Assembly (NCBI GenBank): GCA_963730995.1 | Contig: CAVSUB010000009.1 | Coordinates: forward strand, 1 to 64,000 | From: CAVSUB01 sp963730995 | GTDB lineage: Bacteria; Acidobacteriota; Vicinamibacteria; Vicinamibacterales; 2-12-FULL-66-21 | Direction of reading: 5' to 3' | DNA: 64,000 nucleotides | In this document: positions 42,170 to 50,571 of the stretch, piece by piece | How the letters are laid out: every line of letters starts with the position of its first letter | Position numbering within the stretch: the first letter of the stretch is position 1 | Position numbers and translations under genes: made by a program | Notes under the pieces: generated by a model | Told to the model about the DNA's origin: nothing | Database searches by the model: none | The model's input: the letters and a program-made list of their open reading frames with translations, nothing else

Positions 42170-44933
42170 CGATCCCTCCCTCATAGCGCTGGGTGCCGCA
42201 GTGTCGGATGGCGCTGCGGTCGACTGGGGCGAGATCGAGGGCCTGGCCGACGGCGACGACAGGCAACGTCTGGTTCGGGCGATGCGGGACGTCGAGACGC
42301 TCGTCGCGGCGCACCGGCAGGTCGACGCGCTCGCGACGAACGACACACCGGCTGCATCCGCCCGGCATTGGCAGCACCTCGTGCTCTTCGAACCCGTGGG
42401 CGAGGGCGCATTCGGCACGGTCTACCGCGGTTGGGACCCGCGCCTCGAGCGCGAAGTCGCCGTCAAGCTTCTGCGCAAATCGCCGCACAACCTGCATTCA
42501 CCGCTGACCGAAGCGCGCCACCTCGCACGCGTCCGCCACTCGAACATCGTCGTCGTCCATGGCGCCGATCAGGACGACGAGCAGGTCGGCATCTGGATGG
42601 AATACATCGAGGGCCAGACGCTGGCCGCGATGGTCCGCGTTGCCGGACCGATGAGTGCGCGCGAGGCGACCGGCATCGGGATCGATCTCTGCCGCGCACT
42701 GGCCGCGCTTCACGCCGCCGGTCTGCTGCACCGCGACATCAAGGCGCACAACGTCATGCGCGAGCTCGGCGGCCGAATCGTCCTGATGGACTTCAGCGGG
42801 GCGCAGGCGCTGACGTCCGAGCATGACGCAGAGGTTTTTTCGGGGACGCCGCTGTACATGTCGCCCGAGCTGCTCACGGGTGCCGCCGCCACCGCCGCGT
42901 CCGATGTCTACAGCCTTGGGGTGCTGCTGTTTTTCCTGCTCACGGGTACGGTGCCGGTCGAGGGTTCGAGCATCGCGGCGCTGAGGAGTGCGCACGGGCG
43001 GGGCGCCAGAAAGCGCCTGCGCGACCTCCGGTCCGACGTCCCGCAGGCCATTGTGCAAGTGATCGAGTGCGCGACAGAGCCCGATCCGTCGAAGCGATAT
43101 CAGACGGTCGGGGATCTCGAGCACGCGCTGGCTGCCGTGTCGGGCGCCCCGGTCGCCCTGGCGCCGGCGGAGCCCGTTCAGCCGGCGTCGCGGCAGCCAC
43201 CGCCGGCCGCCAAAGTCGGGCACACCGGACGCACGATGCTCTGGGCGGCTGCCGGCGTGCTGCTGGCGGCTGCCCTCGCCGTGGACGTCATGCGCTACCG
43301 TCCGTCGGCGGCTCCCGTCACCGCGCGTTTTACCGTCGGACCGCCCTACACCACCGGAAGCTGGCCGCGCCTGTCGCCCGATGGGCGGCTGATCGTGTTC
43401 GGGACCGTCGTCGAGGGCCGCAACCGGCTCTGGATCAGGCCGCTCGATTCGTTGGAAGGCCGGCCGTTGATGAACACCACCGCGACCGAGACGCCGTTCT
43501 GGTCGCCAGATAGCCGAATGATCGCGTTCTTCGCGGACGGCAAGCTGAAAAAGATCGCGGCGGACGGCGGCGAACCCGACACGATCACCGACGCCCTGCA
43601 GCCGCACGGGGGCGACTGGACCGGCGATCGGGTCATCTTCGCGGCGCAGGCCGGCATCTACACTGTAGCGCCCGACGGAAGTCAGCTGACGACAGTCACG
43701 ACCGTCGACGAGTCGGCTGGAGACTTCCAGCACGCGTGGCCGAGATTCCTGCCGGACGGACGGCGTTTTCTCTACATCATCCGGAGCTCACGCGCGGAGC
43801 GGACGGGTCTCTATCTGGGATCGATCGACGGCGGCGCGCCCGTACGGCTGATGCCAGGTTACTCCCGGGCCACGTACAGCGACGGCCACCTGTTTTACGT
43901 GCGTGACGGAACCCTGCTCGCGCAGCCGTTCGACGTTCGCCGAGGAACCGTGAGCGGATCGCCGATGGCGTTGTCCGGACGCGTCAAGTACCACGTAGAA
44001 GGAGATGCGGCGTTCGACGTCGTACCCTCGGGGGTGCTGATCTACTACCTCGAGCCGGGGCAGGCATCGACACGGCTCACGCTGTTCGATCGCCGAGGCC
44101 GGGAGACGCAGGCCCTGACGGACGCGGGCGCGTATCGGCAGCCGCGATTCTCGCCAGACGGCACCCGGATCGTCGCCGAGAAGGCGAGCCTCGTGGACAG
44201 CAACGTCGACCTGTGGATCTACGACGTTGCCCGGCAGAGCGCTGTCAAGCTCACGAGCGGCGATGCGCCTGACGTGAATCCGGTCTGGTCGCCAGATGGA
44301 AAGCGAGTCGTCTTCTCTTCGAAGCGCGACTCCACCTATCACGTCTTCACCAAGATCGTTGACGGGACCGAGGCGGAGCAGCAGCTCGAGCCGTCGCCCG
44401 GCGACGCGCTCGTCGAGCACTGGTCGCACGACGGCCAGTTCCTCTCGATGACCATTCCGAGAAACGGTCTCTGGATTCTTCCGCTCGGTTCAGGGCAGAA
44501 ACCGTGGAACGTGCGGAGCGCCTCGCGCAACAGCTTGTGGCAGTCGGAGTTTTCTCCTGATGGCCGATGGCTGGCATACATGACCGAGGAATCCGGCAGT
44601 CCCGAGGTCTTCGTCGAGCCGTTTCCGGCGACCGGCGCGCGATGGCAGGTCTCGACGCGGGGCGGCGCGGAGCCGCACTGGGGCAGCGACGGGCGTGAGC
44701 TGTTCTACATCGGAGGCGACAGCACGTTGATGGCTGTCGACGTGTCGGCGCCTCGATGGCAGAACGCGAGACCGACGCCGTTGTTCCGGATGTCCGTTCC
44801 CGATCTCGCGGGACACTCGGACTACGACGTCGCCCCGGATGGGCAGTCGTTCGTCGTCAACGTGTTCCTCGCGGATCCGGTGATCCCGCCGATTGACGTC
44901 GTCCTGAACTGGACGTCGATGCTCGGGAAGTGA
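42153..44933 (+). CDS. Ser/Thr protein kinase with C-terminal beta-propeller
   Basis: A membrane protein of 926 aa. The kinase domain (about residues 75-340) has the Gly loop GEGAFGTVYRGW, VAVKLL Lys (~105), catalytic HRDIKAHN (~193-200) and SGTPLYMSPE. The metal loop is DFSG rather than DFG (Asp ~213 kept, Gly changed to Ser). A TM helix (LWAAAGVLLAAALAVDVM, ~365-385) separates it from a WD40/TolB-like propeller outside the membrane: LSPDGRLIVFGT, PFWSPDSRMIAFFADG, PVWSPDGKRVVFSSKRD and EFSPDGRWLAYMTEESG. The propeller probably senses a periplasmic ligand, and the kinase acts on the overlapping ECF sigma factor or a shared target (inference). Confidence 0.92.
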   Translation: MTDDPDDPSLIALGAAVSDGAAVDWGEIEGLADGDDRQRLVRAMRDVETLVAAHRQVDALATNDTPAASARHWQHLVLFEPVGEGAFGTVYRGWDPRLEREVAVKLLRKSPHNLHSPLTEARHLARVRHSNIVVVHGADQDDEQVGIWMEYIEGQTLAAMVRVAGPMSAREATGIGIDLCRALAALHAAGLLHRDIKAHNVMRELGGRIVLMDFSGAQALTSEHDAEVFSGTPLYMSPELLTGAAATAASDVYSLGVLLFFLLTGTVPVEGSSIAALRSAHGRGARKRLRDLRSDVPQAIVQVIECATEPDPSKRYQTVGDLEHALAAVSGAPVALAPAEPVQPASRQPPPAAKVGHTGRTMLWAAAGVLLAAALAVDVMRYRPSAAPVTARFTVGPPYTTGSWPRLSPDGRLIVFGTVVEGRNRLWIRPLDSLEGRPLMNTTATETPFWSPDSRMIAFFADGKLKKIAADGGEPDTITDALQPHGGDWTGDRVIFAAQAGIYTVAPDGSQLTTVTTVDESAGDFQHAWPRFLPDGRRFLYIIRSSRAERTGLYLGSIDGGAPVRLMPGYSRATYSDGHLFYVRDGTLLAQPFDVRRGTVSGSPMALSGRVKYHVEGDAAFDVVPSGVLIYYLEPGQASTRLTLFDRRGRETQALTDAGAYRQPRFSPDGTRIVAEKASLVDSNVDLWIYDVARQSAVKLTSGDAPDVNPVWSPDGKRVVFSSKRDSTYHVFTKIVDGTEAEQQLEPSPGDALVEHWSHDGQFLSMTIPRNGLWILPLGSGQKPWNVRSASRNSLWQSEFSPDGRWLAYMTEESGSPEVFVEPFPATGARWQVSTRGGAEPHWGSDGRELFYIGGDSTLMAVDVSAPRWQNARPTPLFRMSVPDLAGHSDYDVAPDGQSFVVNVFLADPVIPPIDVVLNWTSMLGK

Positions 44934-44970
44934 TTTTTCAGCGCCGCGACTCGCCCTCAAAGACCTACAC

Positions 44971-44993
44971 AGGGAGGAGAAAAGTTCCTCCCT
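44971..44993. terminator. Hairpin terminator between convergent genes
   Basis: AGGGAGGA (44971-44978), loop GAAAAGT, TCCTCCCT (44986-44993), an 8-bp perfect stem. An alternative outer pair ACAGGGAGG (44969-44977) with CCTCCCTGT (45003-45011) is followed by the T-rich TTGATTTGTTTTC. It serves the kinase gene and possibly the opposite SDR gene. Confidence 0.6.
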
Positions 44994-45073
44994 TCCTCCC
45001 CACCTCCCTGTTGATTTGTTTTCGTGACAAGTGGAGAACGCTCGCCCGAGATCGAGCCCTCGCTCGCGAGAGC

Positions 45074-45850
45074 TCACAGTCTTGGCAACGACAAGCCTCC
45101 GTCCACGTGCAGGACGGTACCGGTGGCGTAGGGGACGTCCCCGCGGAGCAGCGCCGCCACCGCGCGCCCGACGTCCTCCGGCTCTCCCCAGCGGGCCTCG
45201 GGGATGAGGCCCTCCGCGATGCGCCGATCGTAGACGTCGCGAACGGCGGCCGTCATGTCACTCGAGATCACGCCTGGCCGGATCTCATAGACCGGGATAC
45301 CCTCGGGCGCCAAACGCACGGCGAACAGCTTCGCCGCCATCGACAACCCGGCCTTGCTCACGCAGTACTCGCCTCGATTGATCGACATCATCTCGGCCGA
45401 CACCGACGTGATGAAGACGATACTGGCGCGAAAGGCGGGGTCCGCACGATGGCGTTCGACTTGATCGCGCGCGACCGCCTGCGTCAGGAAGTACGGTCCC
45501 TGCAGGTTGGTGCGCAGGACTTCGTCGAAGCTCTCTTCTGTCGCGTCGAGGAGGTCGGCTCTGACCCGCGGCGCGCGGCCGGCGTTGTTGACCAGGGCGT
45601 GCAACGCGCCGCCGCAGTGACGCCGGGTTTCCGCGACGAGACGGCGGCGGTCGTCGCGCTTCGAAAGATCGGCCGCAAGGTAGTGGACGTCCTGTCCGCC
45701 CTGACGCAATTCGTCGAGAACGGTCCGGACGTCCGACTCGGGCCGCGTGCCGCCAAGCACGAGGCTCCACCCCTCGCCCGCGAGCGCGCGTGCGATCCCC
45801 AGCCCGATCCCTCGCGTCCCGCCGGTCACGAGCGCCATGCGCGCGCTCAT
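45074..45850 (-). CDS. SDR-family oxidoreductase
   Basis: A 258-aa short-chain dehydrogenase. The NAD(P) motif is VTGGTRGIGLGIA, NNAG follows (LHALVNNAGRAPR), and the catalytic Ser/Tyr/Lys are in IVFITSVSAEMMSINRGEYC and VSKAG (Ser, then YxxxK). The C-terminus has the typical RPGVISSDMTAAV and TGTVLHVDGG. The class acts on sugars, keto acids or ketoacyl substrates. Its start overlaps the GH88 gene stop by 4 nt (ATGA), so a role in reducing the unsaturated uronate-derived keto sugar is reasonable, though not shown. Confidence 0.9.
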   Translation of the reverse strand: MSARMALVTGGTRGIGLGIARALAGEGWSLVLGGTRPESDVRTVLDELRQGGQDVHYLAADLSKRDDRRRLVAETRRHCGGALHALVNNAGRAPRVRADLLDATEESFDEVLRTNLQGPYFLTQAVARDQVERHRADPAFRASIVFITSVSAEMMSINRGEYCVSKAGLSMAAKLFAVRLAPEGIPVYEIRPGVISSDMTAAVRDVYDRRIAEGLIPEARWGEPEDVGRAVAALLRGDVPYATGTVLHVDGGLSLPRL

Positions 45851-47280
45851 CGCGACGTGTTTCCGCTCGCGGACCTCGCCGCGTCCTCACTGGCGACATC
45901 CGCAGGACCGAAGAACGTGAGATACGGTGCGTCCTGGGCCAGCCTCATCACGTACAGCGCCACCTCCCGGGCGTGATAGTCGCCCCACTGGCTGGACTCG
46001 CCACGCGGGATTGAAGCACCCGCCGGCACGTGGTCCCAGCGGTTCGGCCAGTGGTACACCGAGTGGAGCAGCAGCCCCTGATGCTTGGGATCGACGCTCA
46101 GATAAGGTCCGGAGGCATCCACGAGCGTGTCCACGACGCGGAGACCGGCCTGGAAATAGGTGTCTGCAGCTGGATCGCTGCGCTCTCTGAGGAGGCGGCC
46201 GAGGCGCAAGAGTCCCTGCGCACCGATGGCGGCCGCCGAGCTGTCGACAGGCTCGCGATCGTTGAACGGATCGGATGGACGATCGCCCCAGGCGCCGAGC
46301 GCCGCCAGTCCCGGGGCGCCGGCGTCCCAGTACGGAACGCCGTCGGCGGCCGCGACGTCGATGTAGTGATCGCAGGTTGCCCGCGCCGCATCGAGCATCA
46401 TGGCTTCCACGGCAGCGCGCCCGCCCGAAGCCTGCAGCGCATCGTCCGGGACGATCTCGAGAAACTCGATTTCCTCAGCGAAGCCGAGCATCGCCCAGGC
46501 GAGGCCTCGCGTCCACGTCGTGAAAGGCGAATAGCCCTGTTGAGTGCTCGGTCCGCGGAACGTGCCGTTGGCCGCGTTGAAGAGGCTTTCGTGCGCGACG
46601 CGGACTCGAACGTCAGGGCGATCGTGTTTGCGGCCGTCGTACACGTTGTATTGCGCCGTCGCGCGGGCGTGCTGCACCAGCCGATCGAGCAGGCTGACGG
46701 CGGCATCCTGCTCCTCGAGGAGCCGGTGGCCGAGCAGGAAGCCGAGCGCGAGCGCACGCAACGAGCGAATCGTGTCGACGAAGAGCGAGTGCGCACCGTT
46801 GAACGAGTAGATGAACCCGCCGTCCGGCAGGCGCGTCCATCGCCGCGCCTGGACCGCGCCGCTGACGCGCAGAGCGAGCTCGTAGAACCGGACCTCCCAC
46901 TCGCCGGCGTCGAACCGGCCTTCGCGCGCGAGGCGCCACAGCGTCCCGTACGTGCTGACGTTGTTGAAGCCGTGATCGTGGACGCCCATGTGCGTGAGAT
47001 GCGGCGCCATCCGCTCGATCGTGCGTGACCGTCCGAGCTCGAGGAACTCGCGCTCACCGGTCGCGTCGAACTGGAGCAACGCCGATCCGAACTGGAACCC
47101 CTGCGTCCACTCCGTCCAGCCGCGGGCACGGTAGCGCCCATCGACCGTGAACACCGGGGCGCCGTCGGCGGGATCCCACGTCCTTTCAATAGCCCGAATC
47201 TTTGCGGCCGACAGCGCGAACAGACGGTCGATGCCTGGCAGGAGGTCCCGCGGAGAACGCTGACGATCGATCTGAATCAT
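45847..47280 (-). CDS. Unsaturated glucuronyl hydrolase, GH88
   Basis: A 477-aa protein from ATG 47280. The alpha/alpha-barrel family is recognised from VHDHGFNNVSTYGTLW (first Asp), HSLFVDTIRSLRALALG (second Asp), QGYSPFTTWTRGLAWAMLGF, PYWDAGAPGLAALG, DSSAAAIGAQGLLRL and LLLHSVYHWPNRWD. No export signal is obvious, which fits intracellular degradation. GH88 enzymes remove the unsaturated uronate left at the non-reducing end by polysaccharide lyases, by vinyl-ether hydration. The lyase partner may be the alginate-lyase-family gene at 33409. Overlaps the SDR gene. Confidence 0.85.
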   Translation of the reverse strand: MIQIDRQRSPRDLLPGIDRLFALSAAKIRAIERTWDPADGAPVFTVDGRYRARGWTEWTQGFQFGSALLQFDATGEREFLELGRSRTIERMAPHLTHMGVHDHGFNNVSTYGTLWRLAREGRFDAGEWEVRFYELALRVSGAVQARRWTRLPDGGFIYSFNGAHSLFVDTIRSLRALALGFLLGHRLLEEQDAAVSLLDRLVQHARATAQYNVYDGRKHDRPDVRVRVAHESLFNAANGTFRGPSTQQGYSPFTTWTRGLAWAMLGFAEEIEFLEIVPDDALQASGGRAAVEAMMLDAARATCDHYIDVAAADGVPYWDAGAPGLAALGAWGDRPSDPFNDREPVDSSAAAIGAQGLLRLGRLLRERSDPAADTYFQAGLRVVDTLVDASGPYLSVDPKHQGLLLHSVYHWPNRWDHVPAGASIPRGESSQWGDYHAREVALYVMRLAQDAPYLTFFGPADVASEDAARSASGNTSR

Positions 47281-47458
47281 GACCGGAAGGCACCATAACA
47301 CACACGCCGCGAACGCCGCCCGAGGGATCCAGCGTCATGGACCCAGCCTACTTTCGGCGATGGAGTTGATGCAGATGGAGGTTCGCTCATCGGTCTGCCT
47401 TCTTCGCAGGATCGTTCACTGCGGCGTGACCGCGAACGCGCGTGTCGACGGGAGTGGA

Positions 47459-47486
47459 ACGGGAGGAGGCGTGCGCCCCCTCCCGT
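47459..47486 (-). terminator. Hairpin after the Gfo/Idh gene
   Basis: ACGGGAGG (47459-47466) pairs with CCTCCCGT (47479-47486), extended by GGCG/CGCC around a short loop. It lies just 3' of the Gfo/Idh stop on the minus strand. There is no T-run, so it may be a stabilising hairpin rather than a classical terminator. Confidence 0.5.
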
Positions 47487-47493
47487 AAGACCG

Positions 47494-48960
47494 CTACGAC
47501 AGGGAGGGAATCTCGAATCCCTTTCGGTACTCGCGCGTCAGCAGCTTGTCGGCTGCCTTGTCGTTCTCGAACGTCTCGGTCTTGCCGTTGAAGGTCAGGC
47601 CGTGCCCGACACGATACGAGATGTTCGCGAGGTGCGGCAGCGTCGACGTGAGGTGCCCCTCCATGATGTCGCACGCCAGCATCTTCGGATCGTTGGAGCG
47701 GATCGCGTCGATGAAGTTCTGATAGTGCGCGAATTCAATCGTCGTGAGGCCTTGCGCTTCCGCGGTCTGAGAGGCTGATCCGGGTCCCTTCTCGTTCTTG
47801 GCGCCCAGCGGTCCCATGTAGGACTGCCACACCTGTCCCGATTCCTCGGTCCAGAGCCAGCCTTTCGTCCCGTAGAAGATGTTGCCGATCCGCTGGCCAC
47901 CTTCGTCGTTCGTGGGCTCGCCGCGCGTGCCGAATTCGAGGATCGCGCCGTCGGCGTACTCGAAGAGCGCCGTCTGCATGTCGGGCGTCTCCTGCGAAGA
48001 CTCGCTGCCGAAGTAGCCGCCCATCGAGCAGACCTTGACCGGGTGCTCCTGCTTGCCGAGGCCCCACCGCGCGATGTCGAACTGGTGCGGTCCCTGGTTG
48101 CCGGTGTCGCCGTTGCCGTAGTCCCAATGCCAGTGCCAGTTGTAGTGAAACCGGTTGGGATTGAACGGCCGCTTCGGCGCGGGGCCGATCCACAGGTCGT
48201 AGTTCACTTTCGACAGATACTGCGCGTCGTACGTCGGCTCGTTGGTCGTCGCCTCGACATTGAGCTTGAACTTCGCGTCCGCCGCCATCGGCCCGTCCGG
48301 GTACTTGCCGATCGACGGCCGCGGTTTGAAGCACAGGCCGCGTGCCATGTACACCTTGCCGATCCCGCCGTCCTTCATGAACTTGATCGCCTGTTGAATG
48401 GCGGGGCGGCTGCGGTTCATGGTGCCGACCTGGACGATCTTCTTGAACCGTTGCGTCGCCTCCACCATCCGGCGGCCTTCCCAGACCGTGTGCGACGCCG
48501 GCTTCTCGACGTAGACGTGCTTCCCGGCCTGCAGGCCCCAGGTCGTCGCCAACGCGTGCCAATGGTTCGGGATGGCTATGACGATCGCGTCGATGTCCTT
48601 GTCGTCGAGCACGCGTCTGAGGTCCTGCACGAAGTTCGGCTTGAACGTGGCGACCTCCTTCAGCCGTTCGTCGTTGATTCGTGACGGCGCGAGGTTCTCG
48701 TCGATGTCGCAAAGGGTCTTGATCTCGACATTCTTCAGCTGCGCGAAGCCGCGCTTCAAGGAGTTGCCCTGGCCGCGGATGCCTATCTGGCTCACCACGA
48801 CCTTGTCGTTGGCGCCAAGGATCCGCGCGCTGGCCGACGCGGCCTGGGTGCGCCCTCCCAGGAGGCCGCCGCCGACAGCGACGCCCGCCGCCGCCGCTCC
48901 GACACGCGCGGTGAAATCACGTCGCGTGATGCCGTTCTCATCGTCTCGGGTGCTGGCCAC
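47494..48960 (-). CDS. Gfo/Idh/MocA-family oxidoreductase, Tat exported
   Basis: A 488-aa protein from GTG 48960 with AGGAGG upstream. The Tat signal is ITRRDFTARVGAAAAGVAVG. The Rossmann domain follows (VVVSQIGIRGQGNSLKRGF, DAIVIAIPNHWHALATT and GKHVYVEKPASHTVWEG with the EKP motif). The C-terminal domain has HYNWHWHWDYGNGDTGNQGP and HQFDIARWGLG. Exported members of this family in Acidobacteria and Planctomycetes oxidise sugars or glycosides at C3, or act as GH109-like glycosidases, with tightly bound NAD. The product could feed the DUF1080 protein at 31134. Confidence 0.9.
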   Translation of the reverse strand: MASTRDDENGITRRDFTARVGAAAAGVAVGGGLLGGRTQAASASARILGANDKVVVSQIGIRGQGNSLKRGFAQLKNVEIKTLCDIDENLAPSRINDERLKEVATFKPNFVQDLRRVLDDKDIDAIVIAIPNHWHALATTWGLQAGKHVYVEKPASHTVWEGRRMVEATQRFKKIVQVGTMNRSRPAIQQAIKFMKDGGIGKVYMARGLCFKPRPSIGKYPDGPMAADAKFKLNVEATTNEPTYDAQYLSKVNYDLWIGPAPKRPFNPNRFHYNWHWHWDYGNGDTGNQGPHQFDIARWGLGKQEHPVKVCSMGGYFGSESSQETPDMQTALFEYADGAILEFGTRGEPTNDEGGQRIGNIFYGTKGWLWTEESGQVWQSYMGPLGAKNEKGPGSASQTAEAQGLTTIEFAHYQNFIDAIRSNDPKMLACDIMEGHLTSTLPHLANISYRVGHGLTFNGKTETFENDKAADKLLTREYRKGFEIPSLS

Positions 48961-49145
48961 GATGTCCTCCTGAAGGCTGTCCGAATCCGGAACCGATGGA
49001 TCCTAGCAGCACCGGCCCGTTCTTGGGAGGGGTCGTCAAAAGTTGAGCCGGACCAACCAAAAATGCCAGACAAACGGCAAGACTGATGCAATGAGGACTC
49101 GCACGTGACTCGATGGTGGTCACGCTCAGACAAGGAGCCAGTGGA

Positions 49146-49481
49146 ATGAAACGGATGACTGTTCTCGCGGTGGCGCTCGCGTCGATGTTGGCGCTCCCTG
49201 CGGCGTATGCTTCAGCACAGACGGCGAAACCAGCCCACACCGAGAAGGCTGCCAAACCGCCCAAAGCCGAGCCCGTAGACCTGAATAGTGCAACGAAAGA
49301 GCAGCTTCAGGCTCTGCCAGGGGTCGGCGAAGCCTACGCCCAGAAGATCATCGACGGGCGCCCCTACAAGGCCAAGAACGAGCTCGTCTCGAAGAAGATC
49401 GTGCCGCAGGCGACCTACGACAAGATCAAGGGCGAGGTGATCGCGAAGCAGGCTGCGCACGAGAAGACTGCCAAGAAGTAG
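49146..49481 (+). CDS. ComEA-like helix-hairpin-helix protein
   Basis: A 111-aa exported protein (signal MKRMTVLAVALASMLALPAA) from ATG 49146, with AAGGAG upstream. A Lys/Ala-rich linker precedes one helix-hairpin-helix domain: VDLNSATKEQLQALPGVGEA, then YAQKIIDGRPYKAKNELVSK. The class binds double-stranded DNA, and ComEA members support DNA uptake. It lacks the membrane anchor of classical ComEA and is not next to competence genes, so the role is open. A basic C-terminal tail ends in EKTAKK. Confidence 0.82.
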   Translation: MKRMTVLAVALASMLALPAAYASAQTAKPAHTEKAAKPPKAEPVDLNSATKEQLQALPGVGEAYAQKIIDGRPYKAKNELVSKKIVPQATYDKIKGEVIAKQAAHEKTAKK

Positions 49482-49604
49482 CCGCCTTCTCGAACTGTGG
49501 CAAGCAGGCAGGCGCGTGCCAAACCGCCACACCCGGCGGCGGGCGCGCGCCTGCCTACCCTCCCTAGGCGCTGAGGCGTCGCGCTGCCGTCGGCGGTTCC
49601 GCCC

Positions 49605-50021
49605 TCACTCATCGCCGCCGGCGCTGCGGCGCGCTTTGATCATCCCTCGCCGCTTCTTCGATTCGAGACGCTTCTCTTTCGCGCCGGCATTCGGCTTCGT
49701 CGGCCGGCGTTTCCGCGGTCTGATCGCCGCCTTCTGAAGCAACGCCACGAGCCGGGCACGGGCGGCATCCCTATTCTGCGTCTGTGTCCTGTGCTCGCGG
49801 CTGTCGATCAGAAGCACGCCATCCGCCGTCAGGCGGGACCCTGCGATGGCCGCAAGGCGATGCTTCAATGCTGCCGGCAGAGACGACCCGTGCACGTCGA
49901 AGCGGAGCTCGACGGCTGTCGCCACCTTGTTGACGTTCTGGCCACCTGGCCCCGAAGCGCGCACGAAGCGCTCCTCGAGATCGCGTTCGTCGATGCTGAT
50001 GTCTGACGTGATGGGAATCAT
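49605..50021 (-). CDS. arfB: Alternative ribosome-rescue factor, peptidyl-tRNA hydrolase
   Basis: A 138-aa protein homologous to the catalytic domain of class-I release factors, with GGQ in RASGPGGQNVNKVATAVE. It has the basic C-terminal tail used to enter the empty mRNA channel of stalled ribosomes (RPRKRRPTKPNAGAKEKRLE). The length matches ArfB/YaeJ. It rescues non-stop ribosomes in the cytoplasm. ATG 50021. No tmRNA gene was seen in the window. Confidence 0.92.
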   Translation of the reverse strand: MIPITSDISIDERDLEERFVRASGPGGQNVNKVATAVELRFDVHGSSLPAALKHRLAAIAGSRLTADGVLLIDSREHRTQTQNRDAARARLVALLQKAAIRPRKRRPTKPNAGAKEKRLESKKRRGMIKARRSAGGDE

Positions 50022-50071
50022 CGGGTCACAACTTCAGACGGTGCTCCGCGGGACGCGCGGCAGCTCCGGGC

Positions 50072-50446
50072 CTACCGGTCTCCCGCCCCACGGTTCCTGA
50101 TCGCATCCTGTATGGCGCGCGCCGACACGGACGCCGCCCGGCTTTCCGACGCCATCGTGGGCCGGGCACCCGCCGCGGCCGTCGCATGGGTGTACTTGCC
50201 GAACCAGCGCTCGAGCACGAGCTGAATTGGGGCGGGATTGAGATAGTGCAGCTTCCGCCGGCCGACGCGGCGAACCGTGACCAGGCGGGCGGTCTGAAGC
50301 ACGCCCAGGTGCTTCATGACGCCGAACCGCGTCATGTTCGGGAGCGCCGCATCCAGTTCGCCGAGCGTCTGTCCGTCCCGCTCGAGGAGGCGATCCAGCA
50401 GCAGCCGTCGGTGGCGATCGCCAAGCGCTTTGAAGACGAGCTCCAC
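50072..50446 (-). CDS. ArsR-family transcriptional regulator
   Basis: A 124-aa winged-helix protein starting at GTG 50446 with GGAG upstream. The HTH region is ALGDRHRRLLLDRLLERDGQ, then TRFGVMKHLGVLQTARLVTV and RRVGRRKLHYLNPAPIQL, which is the ArsR/SmtB pattern common in regulators paired with SRPBCC (AHSA1) proteins. No metal-binding Cys pair is visible. The partner gene expected for this group is not adjacent, and the Ala/Arg-rich tail is unlike the core domain. Probably a local repressor. Confidence 0.82.
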   Translation of the reverse strand: MELVFKALGDRHRRLLLDRLLERDGQTLGELDAALPNMTRFGVMKHLGVLQTARLVTVRRVGRRKLHYLNPAPIQLVLERWFGKYTHATAAAGARPTMASESRAASVSARAIQDAIRNRGAGDR

Positions 50447-50571
50447 GCCACTCCACGATAGGTAACCTCGCAGTCACGTTTCAAGCTGATGCGTTTGTGT
50501 AGGAGGGTAGCCCTTATGTGACCACCGAGTCACGCATAGGAAAGAAACGTTTCCCATCGTGAGGTGGTGCG

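Noticed and set aside
29991..48960. Classical SusC/SusD polysaccharide locus
   Set aside because: No SusD-like lipoprotein is encoded; the receptor is of the Oar type.
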